DNA of 64,000 nt from Beroe forskalii (GCA_011033025.1 WFMF01000683.1:1-64000), one strand, 5' to 3'. Shown: positions 34,501 to 46,731, counted from the first letter of the stretch. A program made the numbers and translations. The notes: generated from the letters alone by a model not told the origin.

Positions 34501-37500
34501 CCCCTCCTAATCCTACCACGCCTTCCTTGAGGAGTGATGACCAGCCCCTCCTACTCGTACCACGCCTCCCTTGACGAGTGATGATCAGCCTTTCCTACTC
34601 CTACCACGCCTTCCTTGACGAGTGATGACCATCTACTCCTACCACGCCTTCCTTGAGGAGTGATTACAAGTCTCTCCTACTTTTTCAACATCTTCCTTGA
34701 CGAGTGAATGAGTGATGGCCATACAATTTTACCTAAACTCGAACACGAATTACCCTCCACGCAATCTGGTCTGCACACTATAAAGTTGAAACATCTGTGA
34801 TGCTGTATATCTAGCAGAGACGGGTTCTGTCAGAAGGATTCAGCCAAATCCTCTGTCCCAGGAAAGACATACACAGTAACAGCGTTGGCTGCTGAAGACC
34901 ATTTTGTGGTATGTGAGACATGTGTTGTTCGGTAGTGGTATGTGAGACATGTGTTGTGACGTAGTGACTAGTGGTATGTGAGACATGCTACCACGATTTA
35001 TTTATTTGTACCAAAAATACATGTAACATACATACATACGCCTATTTATAATGGCCACATTTATTTAACAATAACATTCACCGTTCACGACCTCATTAAC
35101 TCTAATTGCATTTGCCAGATGGTATTTTGTTGGTGTATTGTATGTACGTAGTACACACAATATTTATTGTGTACATTACATAATAGAGCGTGTAGAGAAT
35201 GTACGATAAATATTATGCTGAATGAATGAGCAAAAGAATTACGATCGATGTACGTACTCAGGGGTGAGAGCGATTTCTTCACACAGAATCATCATAATTC
35301 AAAAAGTCAGGATTGAGGATTTAGGTGTTTTTAGAACGGAATGCATGACTGATTTCATTCTAAGCAGACGGAAAAATTACCATCTAATAACATATTTTCG
35401 AGAGAAACCTACGTTTGTTTTGTGTGTAATACTAAAAGTATAGATGTGTTAAATTTTCACGAAGCACTATAACATCTACAAATTACAGAAGTATAATTTT
35501 AAAATTAGAGGGATAAGGTAGGTACATTATAATTTGGTATAGAACCCGGCAAAATGCGTGAGTATGGATAACTCGAGACAATGTAATTCTCAAGGGATAC
35601 AGTGGCTTATAACGGTAGAACCATTAATTTTGCAGTGAAATAAATAAGGCCAGAACACATCAAATCAAAGAGCTTGATTGTAATACAATCTTGAAGGATA
35701 GACTTCGATTAAGGATTAACGACTCCCGTTTCAGCACTCCTCACCTCAATAATGTGCAGTTTTCCTCCAGTTTGATTCCTTACAGAGAAAGCAAACACGT
35801 TACTCGGACTTTTGTTGCCTTCAACCTGCCAAATGGAGTGAATGAGAAGAGTTACTAACAAACGTTCTTAAAATAACAACTGCAGATAGAGGGACAACAC
35901 AAGGATGACAACACCTGACAACACAAGGATGACAACACCTGACAACACAAGGATGACAACACCTGACAACACAAGGATGACAACACCTGACAACACAAGG
36001 ATGACAACACCTGACAACACAAGGATGACAACACCTGACAACACAAGGATGACAACACCTGACAACACAAGGATGACAACACCTGACAACACAAGGATGA
36101 CAACACCTGACAACACAAGGGTGACAACACCTGACAACACAAGAGGATGATAACACAAGGATGACAACACCTGACAACACGCACCTGGAAAGGTACGAAG
36201 GTGGCTGCGTGCCCCTCTATGGGCTGTGACACATTCCTCTCCACGGAGTAAAGCTGCATGGCGCCCACCACCCGCTGCTGCTGGGCTGAGATGCCCACCA
36301 GGAGCAACCACTTCATGGCCTCGTCAGTGCGGTAGTTGATGATCTGACACCCCTTCAGGTTGCTGTGTCGGTCGAACACCTTTTGTGGCAGAGCGTCACC
36401 TGCGTGTATTTAGTAGAAAAATAAGATTGAGTAGAAAGAAAGTGTGGGAATGGAATATAGTGAGTTAAGTAAGGAGTGACAGTGATTTAGGTGTGGTAGT
36501 GAATATTCAAGTCTGTACAGAGTGTTGATTTACCATATTCAATTGTATCCGTGATTTTATAATTTTGCAGTCAAGGATAAGCAACCTGGTGTTTTTACAC
36601 CCAAATATATAGAACTTAAAGCCTTCAGAATTAATTAAGGGCCTCCTGTGTTATCTTTGTTACTTTTATCAGGGATCATGTTACAGACTTCAGTAAAATT
36701 CGGCTCTGAAGAAATGGATCATTCACTCTTAGCTCATTAAGCGTTTAAGAAGCAGTTTTTAGGGTAAAGGGACACTTGACCCCCCGACATTACATCCCCC
36801 GACATTACATCCCCCGACACTACATCCCCCGACACTTCACCCCCTACTACAGTACTGTAAATCTAAAGAGGAAAGCGGGGGGTCAAACGTCGCAGTTCGA
36901 CGATTGCTGCGACATTTGACCCCCCGACGATACATCCCCCGATGAATAAAAATAGGTCAAACGCACTGATCCGCGTCTTGACCAAGGTGTCTAAGTGCGA
37001 CATTTGACCCCCCCCCCCCGACATCACATCCCCTCTATAGGCACAGTAACCTCCCAGGGGGGTCAAGTGTCGGGGGATGTAATGTCGGGGGATGTAGTGT
37101 CGGGGGATGTAATGTCGGGGGGTCAAATGTCGCACTTTCGTTTTTAGCACCTTGGACTGGTTTAAAAATAAATCCCCCAACAATCATGGGGGCGCCCAAG
37201 AAAAATCTTAGGGGGAGGTCTTGACCCAAAATTTTAGTTATTACCAGAAAGTAGCGTGATATTCTACTGGCCCCTATTAGTAAATAATGTATTCTAAATT
37301 TGCCCTCTCCACGTTGACCTTTTGCATTAAAAAAGGGTGGTGAGCAGAGATCGTGATTTATGGAGTTTATGTGCATGTTTGCATATCCACTGGGAATTCA
37401 TTGCCATTTGAAATTCGACATAGACCAAAGCAATCTAAATTCAGAACTAATCTGAAAGAACATCTCAAGTGACTTGCCAGCTCAGGAATCGCTGCTTGGC

Positions 37501-40500
37501 AAGATGGCTGTTCACAGCTATTCTATGATGGCGTTTAACCCTTAACTTTCTAATACTTTTTCTTATTAATGTTGGGCAGGGGTTATTTATTCATCTTGAT
37601 ATTTTAGTTTAGAGAGCAAGTTTAAAACGTTAAATGATAGGATAAACTTTAAATCAGGAGCTTTCGAAAATCGTGTGATTATCGTCGTCAGCTGAAGATG
37701 GAAGGTGAGAAAATGCTTATAAATGATATTTTAGGTTGATTGTTTTGAGTTCTCTGGGTCCAAAGTTTGTTGTCAGCACACCTTGCTGTACATACGTTTG
37801 GAAACCGTACCCTTAAATTATATTTCATTTCATCATAATTTTTGAATAAAAAAGCGAGGAAACTGCGGGCGGAAGGAATTCTTGTTAATAAAGGTAAATA
37901 TTTGATGCTTAAAAGGAAATCTTTGAGATTGAAGAACAATCAATGTAATCAATTGAAAATCAGAAAATTTGAACTTTAAACAATTTCCTTTCTCTCTGTC
38001 AATTTAATCAGAAATAGGACGAGTAGAGTGGTTACGAACATCTTCAATTGTAACAATTAAAACGTCGTGTTCTTGTGATATTTCAATGAATATATCATTC
38101 ATCATAGTCATACATTCTGAGAAGTTTATTGGTTAGAACATACAACTGACACGCAACATATTCATATCACTAAGCTCTTATCTTAGCTAAATCTATAAAT
38201 AATTGAATTAAATTAATTTATTGGAAAATGCACTGAATATATTATACGATAATCCACTGTCTGCTACTATGTGAAATACAATATACACAGCAATTGGCAA
38301 TGTCAAGGCACGAGCACTGTACTCAGTACACGTTTTAATTGTTACAATTGAAGATGTTCGTAACCACTCTACTCGTCCTATTTCTGATTAAATTGACGAA
38401 GAAATCCCTATTCTACACACCACTTTCTCTCTGTGAAAGGACGTTACACCATCCAAAGATAAGTGTAAGAGCTAACATTAGTTGAAACCTTATACCACGA
38501 AAAGCTATGGTTAATATAACATACCAGCACTCTAACATCATTTGCATACTAACACGTTATGTACACATTAAACACAGCAATTCTGTGTTACACAAACATG
38601 GTATATATGATAAGGTATTCACGTGACCATCACTCATGATGTATTATTTTTCAATATTCAACAATGAAAGAAATGCCGCACTCATTGATTCATAATGGCC
38701 TACTTTTGATATTCAAATATTCAATTCATTGTGACCATTATGTTTGAAAACTATCTTGGCTTGTATCACATGGATGCAAGAAAGGCAAGTCGTGGCTTCA
38801 AAAATAACTGATTGATTGAACTCGACGGATATGAACGCCCAATATTGCATGGTCAGTTGCTTTGTCAAATGACGGGCAATAGGTAAATTGCAATAAGTTA
38901 AAAACAATTTGAGCAAGAGATTATATGATCTTGATCGCAGCACTTGCGAAGTTAGTGAAAGAATTTGCTTCGAGCTTACAACGAGGGCAGTAGCAACATT
39001 GTAACATTATTCCCGCCCTGGCCAGGGCGGTAACCCCCCGCGGTAAAAAGAAAACTGGCCAGGGGTATAAGTTAGAGATTTGAGTGTCACAGGGTGATAT
39101 AATATATAATAATTCCCGCCCTGGCCAGGGCGGTAACCCCCCGCGGTAAAAAGAAAACTGGCCAGGGGTATAAGTTAGAGATTTGAGTGTCACAGGGTGA
39201 TATAAGATATAATATTCCCGCCCTGGCCAGGGCGGTAACCCCCCGCGGTAATAAAAAAGACTGGCCAGGGGTATAAGTTAGAGATTTGAGTGTCACAGGG
39301 TGATATAATATATAAGATGTATCATGATCGTTAGGAGCTAATTTAAAACGATGAGATGTCAAGAACGGGAAATGGTAGAGCCATGATCGAGGTCACGTTT
39401 TGCTGATCTAAGATGGGAAAATGTTATAGGCTATAAGAGAAGTTCTGGTGACGTCATTTTCACGTCACTATGACGTCATCAACTTAGCGAAATTTCTTGC
39501 TTTTTTAGCGAAAATAGGCTACTTTCGAGCGCATTTTTTACCAAGAAGGAAAGGAGATAGCTGTCTGATTTTTCAGAATGATTTTTAGCAAATTTAAAGA
39601 GCTTTCAGAAAATCATATGGATCATTGGGCTATCTCGATTTTTCATCGAGATATACGCGATTTTCTAAGGTACGGTGAAAAATCGATTTCCAAATTATAG
39701 GACAAAACTTTAACGAGTGAGATGTCAAGAACTGCGACTTATCTTGAGATGAGACCGGTCAAAGTATGTTGTACTAAGGCGGAATTGTGTGATAGGCTAT
39801 ATGGGAAGGTGGTTTGAGCCTATTTTGGTGCTGTGATGACGTCATCAAAATCGCGTAAAACCACTAAAATAGCGTATTTTGCGATAGAACGCTATTTTGC
39901 GCTACTTTGGACATCTCTAACTCATAGAGTTTTCATCGGATTATGTGGGTCCGAATAACGGGGGTCCGAATAACGGGGGTCCGAATAACGGGGGTCCGAA
40001 TATCGGGGGTCCGAGTAACGGGGGTCCGAATAACGGGGGTCCGAGTAACGGGGGTCCGAATAACGGGGGTCCGAATAACGGGGGTCCGAATATCGGGGGT
40101 CCGAGTAACGGGGGTCCAAATAACAGGGGTCCGAATAACGGTGGTCCGAATAACGGGGAAATATACGATGGACTAGTGAAGCACGTGAGTTCACGCGGAC
40201 GTTTTGTAGAAATTAGGGGATTTGAAGAAATTGATATTTACGCAGGATTTTCGACTTGATTATGTTGAAATGAGTTTAAATACGACTAATGCACATGAAA
40301 TTAGATCTGGTTGCCATATTTTAGCACGTGAGTACACACGGACGTTTTGTAGAAATTAGGGGATTTGAAGAAATTGATATTTACACGGGATTTTCGACAC
40401 AGTTACGTTGAAATGAGTTCAAATACGACTAATGCACGTGATATTAGATCTGGTTGCTATATTTCAGCACGTGAGTACACGTGGACGATTCGTAGAAATT

Positions 40501-43500
40501 AAGAAATATATCAATTCTAGTAATTCCAAGTTAGAATAACGTAGTTTGGACTTCGTCAGGTAAGTTGCGTGGGTTAGACTTGCGTGTGGGCTAGTAACGT
40601 GGGTGTTCAGACTACGTGAGGGCAAGTTACGTGGGTCCAAACTGCCTTTGGGCAAGTAACATGGGTTCAAACTACATAAATCTGTCAAGATATCACCACC
40701 AAAACCGTTGGACGGTTGGTCTAGTAACCCCCCGCGGGTTTGGATGTGACAACGGAACCTGAAAAGAGACAAAATGGGCTGATCACATCCAAACCAGCGG
40801 GGGGTTACTAGACCAACCGTCCAACGGTTTTGGTGGTGTATAATATATAATATCATGATAATTAGGAGCAAAGTTATAAAGCCGAGATCTCAAGAACGGG
40901 AAATGGTAGAGCCATGATCGTGGTCAGGTTTTGTTGATCTAAGATGGGAAAATGTTATAGGCTATAAGAGAAGTTCTGGTGACGTCATTTTCACGTCACT
41001 ATGACGTCATCAACTTAGCGAAATTTTATTTCTTTTTTAGGTCATCTTTGTGCGCATTTTTCACCAAGAAGGGATGGAGATAGCTCAAAAATGTTGAAAA
41101 ATCGTTAGTTGGAAATTTAAAGAGCTTTCAGAAAATCATACGGATCATCGGGCTATCTCGATTTTTCATCGAGATATACGCGATTTTCTAAGGTACGGTG
41201 AAACATCGATTTCCAAATTATAGGTCAAAACTTATTAAACGAGTGAGATGTACAACGTATCTTGAGATGAGACCAGTCAAAGTATGTTATACTAAGGCAG
41301 AATTGCTTGATAGGCTATATGGGAAGTTGGTTTGAGCCTATTTTGGTGCTGTGATGACGTCATCAAAATCGCGTAAAACCACTAAAATAACGTATTTTGT
41401 GATAGAACGCTATTTTGCGCTACTTTGAACATCTCTAACACAAAGAGTTTTCATCGGATAATGTTTTACGTCGATATTTTGCTTTTAGACCTCAAGATTT
41501 AGCTATAAAAATAGTTTCAAGGTGATCGGTCGAAAGGTTGTCATGTGAAGCCTCTAAAAAATTGAACCGCAAATGGTTGAAATTACGTTTATGACGAAAA
41601 ATTGTACTGTAATCCTATTCTGTGATACGATGGTGAACTAATGGTTTTCTATGTCTTACAGTGAATAGGGATGGGAAATATACGATGAACTAGTGAATCA
41701 CGTGAGTTCACGCGGACGTTTTGTAGAAATTAGAGGATTTAAAGAAATTGATGTTTACACGGGATTTTCGACTTGATTATGTTGAAATGAGTTCAAATAC
41801 GACTTATGCACCTGAAATAAGATGTGCTACTTCAGCACGTGAGTACACGGACGTTTTGCGGAAATTAGGGATTTAAAGAAATTGATGTTTACGGGATTTC
41901 GACTTGATTATGTTAAAGAATACGACTAATGCGCGTGAAATTAAATCTGGTTGCTATATTTCAGCGAGTACACACGACGATTTGTAGAAATTAGGGGATT
42001 CGAAGAAATTGATATTTACATGGGATTTTCGACTTGGTTACGTTGAAATGAGTTCAAATACGATTTATGTACGTGAAATAAGATCTGGTTGCTATATTTA
42101 AGCACGTGAGTTCGCGTGGACGATTTGTAGAAATTAAGAAATATATCAATTCTAGTAATTCCAAGTTAGAATAACGTAGTTTTGGACTTAGTTAGGGCGA
42201 GTTACGTGGGTTCGGCTTGCGTGTGGGCTAGTTACGTGGGTTCAGACTACACGAGGGCAAGTAACGTGGGTCCAAACTGCCTTTGGGCAAGTAACATGGG
42301 TTCAAACTACATACATCTGTCAAGATATCACCACCAAACCGTTGGATTTGTTAACTAACCCCCGCGGGTTTGGATGTGACAACAGAACCTGAAAGAGACA
42401 AAAGGGCTGATCACATCCAAACCAGCGGGGGTTACTAGACCAACCGTCCAACGGTTTTGGTGGTTTATATATATAATATCATGATAATTGGGAGCAAATT
42501 TGAAAGCTGAGATGTCAAGAACGGGAAATGGTAGAGCCATGATCGAGGTCAGGTTTTGTTGATCTAAGATGGGAAAATGTTATAGGCTATAAGAGAAGTT
42601 CTGGTGACGTCATTTTCACGTCACTATGACGTCATCAACTTAGCGACATTTTATTGCTTTTTTAGCGAAAATAGGCCATTTTCGAGCGCATTTTTCACCA
42701 AGAAGGAAAGGAGATAGCTGTCTGATTTTTCGGAACAATTTTTAGCAAATTTAAAGAGCTTTCAGAAAATCATATGGATCATTGGGCTATCTCGATTTTT
42801 CATCGAGATATACGCGATTTTCTAAGGTACGGTGGAAAAATCGATTTCCAAATTATAGGACAAAACTTAAACGAGTGATATGTCAAGAACTGCAACTTAT
42901 CTTGAGATGAGACCGGTCAAAGTATGTTGTACTAAGGCGAAATTGTCTTATAGGCTATATGGGAAGTTGGTTTGAGCTTATTTGGGTGCTGTGATGACGT
43001 CATCAAAATCGCGTAAAACCACTAAAATGGCGTATTTTGTGATACAACGCTATTTTGCACTACTTTTACATCTCCAACTCATAGATTTTCATCGGATTAT
43101 GTGGGTCCGAATAACGGGGGTCCGAATAACGGCCCGAATATCGGGGGTCCGAATAACGGGGGTCCGAATAACGGGGGTCCGAGTAACGGGGTCCGAATAC
43201 GGGGTCCGAGTACAGGGGTCCGAATAACGGGGTCCGAGTACTCGGGGTCCGAATAACGGGGGTCCGGAATAACGGGGTCCGAATAACGGGAAATATACGA
43301 TGCACTAGTGAAGCACGTGAGTACACGGACGTTTTGTAGAAATTAGGGATTTGGAAGAAATTGATATTTACGCAGGATTTTCGACTTGGTTACGTTGAAA
43401 TGAGTTTAAATACGACTAATGCACATGAAATTAGATCTGGTTGCCATATTTTAGCACGTGAGTACACGGACGTTTTGTAGAAATTAGATTGAAGAACTGA

Positions 43501-45275
43501 TATTTACACGGGATTTTCGACTTACGTTGACATGAGTTCAAATACGACTAATTCACGTGAAATTAGATCTGGTTGCTATATTTCAGCACGTGAGTTCACG
43601 TGGACGATTTGTACAAATTAAGAAATATATCAATTCTTGTAATTCTGTGTTAGAATAACGTAGTTTCGGACTTCGTAAGGGTGAGTTACGTCATACGTGG
43701 GTTAGACTTGCGTGTGAGCTAGTAACGTGGGTTCAGACTACGTGAGGGCAAGTTACGTGGGTCCAAACTGCCTTTGGGCAAGTAACATGGGTTCAAACTA
43801 CATACATCTGTCAAGATATCACCACCAAAACCGTTGGACGGTTGGTCTAGTAACCCCCCGCGGGTTTGGATGTGACAACAGAACCTGAAAAGAGACAAAA
43901 TGGGCTGATCACATCCAAACCAGCGGGGGGTTACTAGACCAACCGTCCAACGGTTTTGGTGGTGTTATCAATTATATATCTTATATCTATCAATCATATA
44001 CTTTAATAAAAACAGAGTGCAAAACGTTCTGTAAGCACTACGAACCTTCCATGGGCCAGTGATACACTGTGTTTTCTGTAACAAGTGCGATTGTGTTAAC
44101 TGATATCCACTTCCAGAAGATAACATCCTCATTCGATACGTGGGCTTTGATCTTACTCTTCATTTCCAGATTGAAGATCTGTAACGTCTTACCCGCTGAA
44201 AGGTAAGGATAGTCCCATTAAAACCTACCTTCAAATTACCTTGTTTAGTTGCATTCTATTAGTGTGCTATGAAGCCAAACAGTTGTGTCCATAATATAGA
44301 TTCAAAATGTAATTATTTAATTTCATAGCTACCTTTCAAGGCAATAACTTTACTCGAAGGGTTCATGATGGCTGAGTCTGCCGAGATAGGCCGCCTCATG
44401 GGATTGGCGGTGTCAGCCATGTCTACAATGACAACCTGTAGTTAAAAGTATTGGGTAGCATTTCAGCAAAGATGCCCCATTATTCATTTATTCAAATAAA
44501 TATAAAAGTTTACAGTAATTGGTAAACAGTGGCTTCAAACTTTCAAATAACGATTGCTCAATACTCATTCATAATAGGTTATTGATTAAATAATTATATG
44601 ATTTCTACGTGCCAGAATTTCAGATGCCATTGTGGGTGGGCGACATCTCATCTCACGACATTTCATCGCAGGACACTTCATCTCCCTGTCCTGACCCTAA
44701 CCATAACCCAAACCCAAACCCTAACCCTGACCTTAACCCAAACCCTAACCCTGACCCTAACCCAGACCCTTACCTTTGATTAGAGCTGACATATTGCGAG
44801 ATAAAGTGTCGTGAGATGAAGTGTCGTGAGATGAATTGTCCGTTCCTGCCATTGTTACTAATAATAACTCATGATATGATAGTACCTTATTTGATTAAGT
44901 TTTATTACCTGTGACTGATCACCATTCTTTTCTCTGATACAAATGAATTTATCTGATTCCATGGTAATATTTGAAAACCCAATGTTAGCACTGTTTATAC
45001 CTATGTTAGTGAGCTGAATATATGGATGTTATAGTCAATAAGATCAATCCAGATAATAATTGATAGTTTTATAATTCGACGAAAACAAAATAATAAATAA
45101 GAAGAAGAAATCCTTGTATTTTTGCATCCACATAAATGAATATTATAAACATTCATAAATTCCTTTCATCAATCAATCACAAAGTAATAAGACAAAATTT
45201 TCATAGTAAAGGATAATATTTATCAGCAGTTACCTGAATATGCTCTTGAAACCTAATCGGCATGACCTGTGCCAT
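28598..45275 (-). CDS. CLTC: clathrin heavy chain, 5' part, contig 2 copy (disrupted)
   Basis: Clathrin heavy chain builds the triskelion coat of endocytic and trans-Golgi vesicles. Exons on the minus strand: 1 45275-45234 (start [12 protein letters not shown]), 2 45013-44909, 3 44435-44333, 4 44195-44046, 5 36399-36185, 6 35825-35745, 8 fragment 32070-31997, 9 31518-31321, 10 30851-30651, 11 30467-30375, 12 29452-29270, 13 28735-28598. They cover the N-terminal seven-blade propeller (exons 1-8), the linker and the first heavy-chain repeats, to about residue 630 of a family length near 1675. All listed junctions are GT-AG with matching phase. Exon 7 (33 codons) and the first 100 nt of exon 8 are missing and replaced by unrelated DNA at 32071-33178. 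The gene stops at the gap at 28259. As assembled it cannot make a normal propeller. Confidence 0.93.
29040..29262. repeat. GAGACTCTAATGA-type minisatellite in clathrin intron 12
   Basis: About 220 bp of imperfect tandem units (ATGAGACTCTAATGAGAC) directly downstream of the exon 12 donor at 29269. Confidence 0.75.
31997..32070 (-). pseudogene. CLTC: truncated clathrin exon 8 (contig 2)
   Basis: Only the last 74 nt of the 174-nt exon remain, encoding [20 protein letters not shown], with a normal GT donor at 31996. Upstream homology to the contig 3 copy ends abruptly at CAGGGGATACG. Confidence 0.85.
32071..33178. mobile_element. 1.1-kb insertion replacing clathrin exon 7 and part of exon 8
   Basis: It is absent from contig 3, which has 410 bp (56253-56662) at this place. 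It contains tandem CATCGGATCATTAGATCGAG units at about 32340-32620, GC-rich GCGCGCGC segments, a GGGGTGTAC-GGACACCCC inverted motif and two CACGGCACGCCT copies (32886 and 33155). No clear terminal repeats or target duplication are visible, consistent with an insertion accompanied by deletion. Confidence 0.7.
33580..33800. repeat. ~75-bp tandem repeat with TACGTCATACGTCATA
   Basis: Two to three copies containing ACGAATGGTGTCAACGTCAT lie in clathrin intron 6. The contig 3 counterpart is at about 55690-55930. Confidence 0.75.
33890..34710. repeat. ~46-bp minisatellite in clathrin intron 6 (contig 2)
   Basis: About 17 copies of a unit containing TACCACGCCTTCCTTGACGA and GTGATGACCAGCC. The contig 3 counterpart is 54740-55610, in the opposite orientation, with a different copy number. 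Confidence 0.9.
35745..35825 (-). CDS. CLTC: clathrin exon 6 (contig 2)
   Basis: Encodes [18 protein letters not shown] then TGGKLHIIE, phase 0 at both ends. It is the last complete exon before the region where exon 7 is lost. Confidence 0.9.
35898..36182. repeat. 24-bp minisatellite beside the exon 5 donor
   Basis: Ten or more nearly identical units containing ACACAAGGATGACAACACC abut the donor of clathrin exon 5 at 36184. The contig 3 counterpart (52285-52555) is much more degenerate. The long cysteine-rich open frames through the array are repeat artefacts read past the splice site. Confidence 0.92.
36763..37139. mobile_element. foldback element with GACATTACATCCCCC repeats, 8-bp TSD
   Basis: This 377-bp element is flanked by GTTTTTAG on both sides (36755-36762 and 37140-37147). 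The empty site is present in contig 3 near 51260. The inverted arms begin GGTAAAGGGACACTTGACC / GAAAGTGCGACATTTGACC and consist of tandem 15-bp units (CCCCCGACATTACAT). It is non-coding and located in clathrin intron 4. Confidence 0.85.
38000..38422. mobile_element. inverted-repeat element with ~12-bp flanking duplication
   Basis: Flanked by CTTTCTCTCTGT at 37988-37999 and 38423-38434. The empty site occurs once in contig 3 near 50780. A perfect inverted repeat of about 65 bp starts CAATTTAATCAGAAATAGGA at 38000; its partner ends at 38395, leaving a 27-bp tail before the right duplication. No coding capacity. Confidence 0.75.
39945..40160. repeat. 15-bp minisatellite (unit 1)
   Basis: About 14 copies of GGGGTCCGAATAACG. 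Both strands stay open, giving artefactual glycine/asparagine- or tyrosine/serine-rich frames. Confidence 0.93.
43105..43290. repeat. 15-bp minisatellite (unit 3)
   Basis: The same GGGGTCCGAATAACG array, more degenerate, at the equivalent place in the third large unit. Confidence 0.9.
44634..44847. mobile_element. foldback MITE containing telomere-like repeats, 8-bp TSD
   Basis: This 214-bp element is flanked by GCCATTGT on both sides (44626-44633 and 44848-44855). Contig 3 has the empty site near 49522. The arms are tandem CATCTCACGACACTT-type units in inverted orientation. The centre (about 44692-44772) is a run of CCCTAACCC/CCCTGACCC telomere-like repeats. Located in clathrin intron 2. 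Confidence 0.85.
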
Positions 45276-46365
45276 GTTGGTTTCTTTGCAACAAACAGCA
45301 ACCCTATCCTACTCAAATGCAATAGATTATTAGAAATTATTTGATATAATATAATCCCCCGACATCAGGTATTTGACATAATCTAAAACATCAATGGCTG
45401 AATTAATAAAACAATTGAATTGCTGTACTTTTACAGCAAGCAGTTCATGAGTATGTGAGACTACTTGCTGTCAGTGATATCCTAGCAGAGAGAGCTCTCT
45501 GGACCATGCTGTCTATTTTCATATTTGAAGTTAAATGACAACTATGAGGGGGATGAAGCTCAAAAACACCAAAAAACCAACAAAAAACCTAGCATTAGAA
45601 TCAGAAATAGGGTAGGCCATGCTTTTTCTTAAAAGTTCTTGTTTTTTTTTGCATTCAGTTCTTATGTGTGTTTTGTTTTTGGCATTTTTTCTTTTTTGGT
45701 GTTTTCTTTTGTTGTTGAAAAAATTGGACTTTTTCCTGCCAATTTTGAATATGGGTTGTTGACAAAAGATCTGGTCAAAAGGATCAGACTTTAAAGTGAA
45801 TCACCAGGGATCAGCAGGCCACTCAGGGCTGAAATAAGTGCATAGAGACAAACTGCCAAGTGTCAGTGAACCAGGGGGTTTCCATTTGGCTCATGTTTAG
45901 CACAGTGATAGATAATAAATAGCACAGGAAGAGTCACCAGGTTGATGGATGGCAAAGTTTGCCAGGACTTAGGGGTCACAATGGGATAAAATTAAAAATG
46001 CTTTTTTGGGAAGTCAGGTGAGGGCAAGCAAGTAAGCAGGGATCAGATATGCCACTACTAGAACGGGGATGAACCTGGGAGTTAGAGCTACAGGCTGGAG
46101 ATGAGCACTTCTGTGCTCCTGGTGGCCCCCTGATGGGATATGAGTCCTGTTCCTCCCCAGTTGCCCCTGCCAGGGCAGAAGGATTTGTCAGCCCAGTGGT
46201 GGGGTCAGGCTCTCCTTTTGTGATCAGAATGCCAAGTGAGAGCTACTCCTGCAGCATCCTCTAGGGATGGCAAAAGTGTAGTCTAGTTCTTAAGATCCTT
46301 GACCCAAGGGGTAGTTGCTGAATCCTCCCCAGCTCTCTTAGGTTCTAGGCGTTCAGTCCTATTGG
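45276..46365. promoter_or_regulatory. clathrin upstream region (contig 2)
   Basis: Conserved in inverted orientation with 48005-49071 of contig 3, so it is part of the duplicated locus and should hold the 5' UTR and promoter. No TATA box or initiator could be assigned with confidence. The region includes a TTTTTGGTGTTTT-rich stretch near 45660-45720. Confidence 0.4.
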
Positions 46366-46560
46366 TTTCAAATTTTGGTTTCACTACTGCTAAAATGATC
46401 AGTTGTTAAGGGACAGCCAAGGTATGGTTTGATACACTGTCAGCCAATTGTCATGAAGGGACAAATTTCTGTGGTCACAAGGGGCACTGCCTCTCACTTT
46501 CATATTTCTGGTGCACATGACAGAACAACCAGGCTGACCACCCAGCTTAAATGTACTTTA

Positions 46561-46731
46561 AGGGATCGTTCACATATTACTTAATCGCCTAGAGGGGGGA
46601 GGGGGTTTCCGAATGATTACGTTACATGTTATTGTAAGAAATACAACTACTGTAAACTTGATTACGAGGGGGATGGGGGGTTGAAATCGGCCAAAAATTG
46701 ATTACGTAATACTAATATGTGAACAATCCCT
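46561..46731. mobile_element. MITE with AGGGATNGTTCACATATTA ends
   Basis: 171 bp with inverted ends AGGGATCGTTCACATATTAC and a G-rich/C-rich interior. The target duplication is unclear (TTA or TTTA). Part of the same family lies in the SABATH intron at 16913-16962. Absent from contig 3. Confidence 0.65.

Larger units (their letters stand above)
39011..43964. mobile_element. 5-kb composite insertion: three short units plus a trimer of ~1.55-kb units
   Basis: Absent from contig 3 (empty site near 50185) and flanked by TTAT (39007-39010 and 43965-43968). Bases 39011-39316 are three ~102-bp units starting TCCCGCCCTGGCCAGGGCGG. Then come three units of about 1.5-1.6 kb (39317-40843, 40844-42469, 42470-43964). 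Each ends in a ~58-bp stem hairpin built on ACCGTTGGACGGTTGGTC and GTAACCCCCCGCGG. Units 1 and 3 carry a 15-bp GGGGTCCGAATAACG array; unit 2 lacks it. Internal ~130-bp subrepeats contain ACGTTTTGTAGAAATTA. No transposase is evident. Confidence 0.8.

Noticed and set aside
33890-34710. CRISPR-like array
   Set aside because: Units are contiguous with no unique spacers, in a eukaryotic intron; it is a minisatellite.
35821-36379. Cysteine-rich proteins read from the 24-bp minisatellite
   Set aside because: Three frames are open because the unit is a multiple of three; exon 5 ends at a normal donor at 36185.
38921-39362. Frames with repeated [18 protein letters not shown]
   Set aside because: Artefact of the three ~102-bp units at the start of the 5-kb insertion.
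39922-40259. Repeat proteins of type YSDPR or NNGGP
   Set aside because: Both strands of the 15-bp minisatellite stay open. The sequence belongs to a mobile element absent from the other copy.
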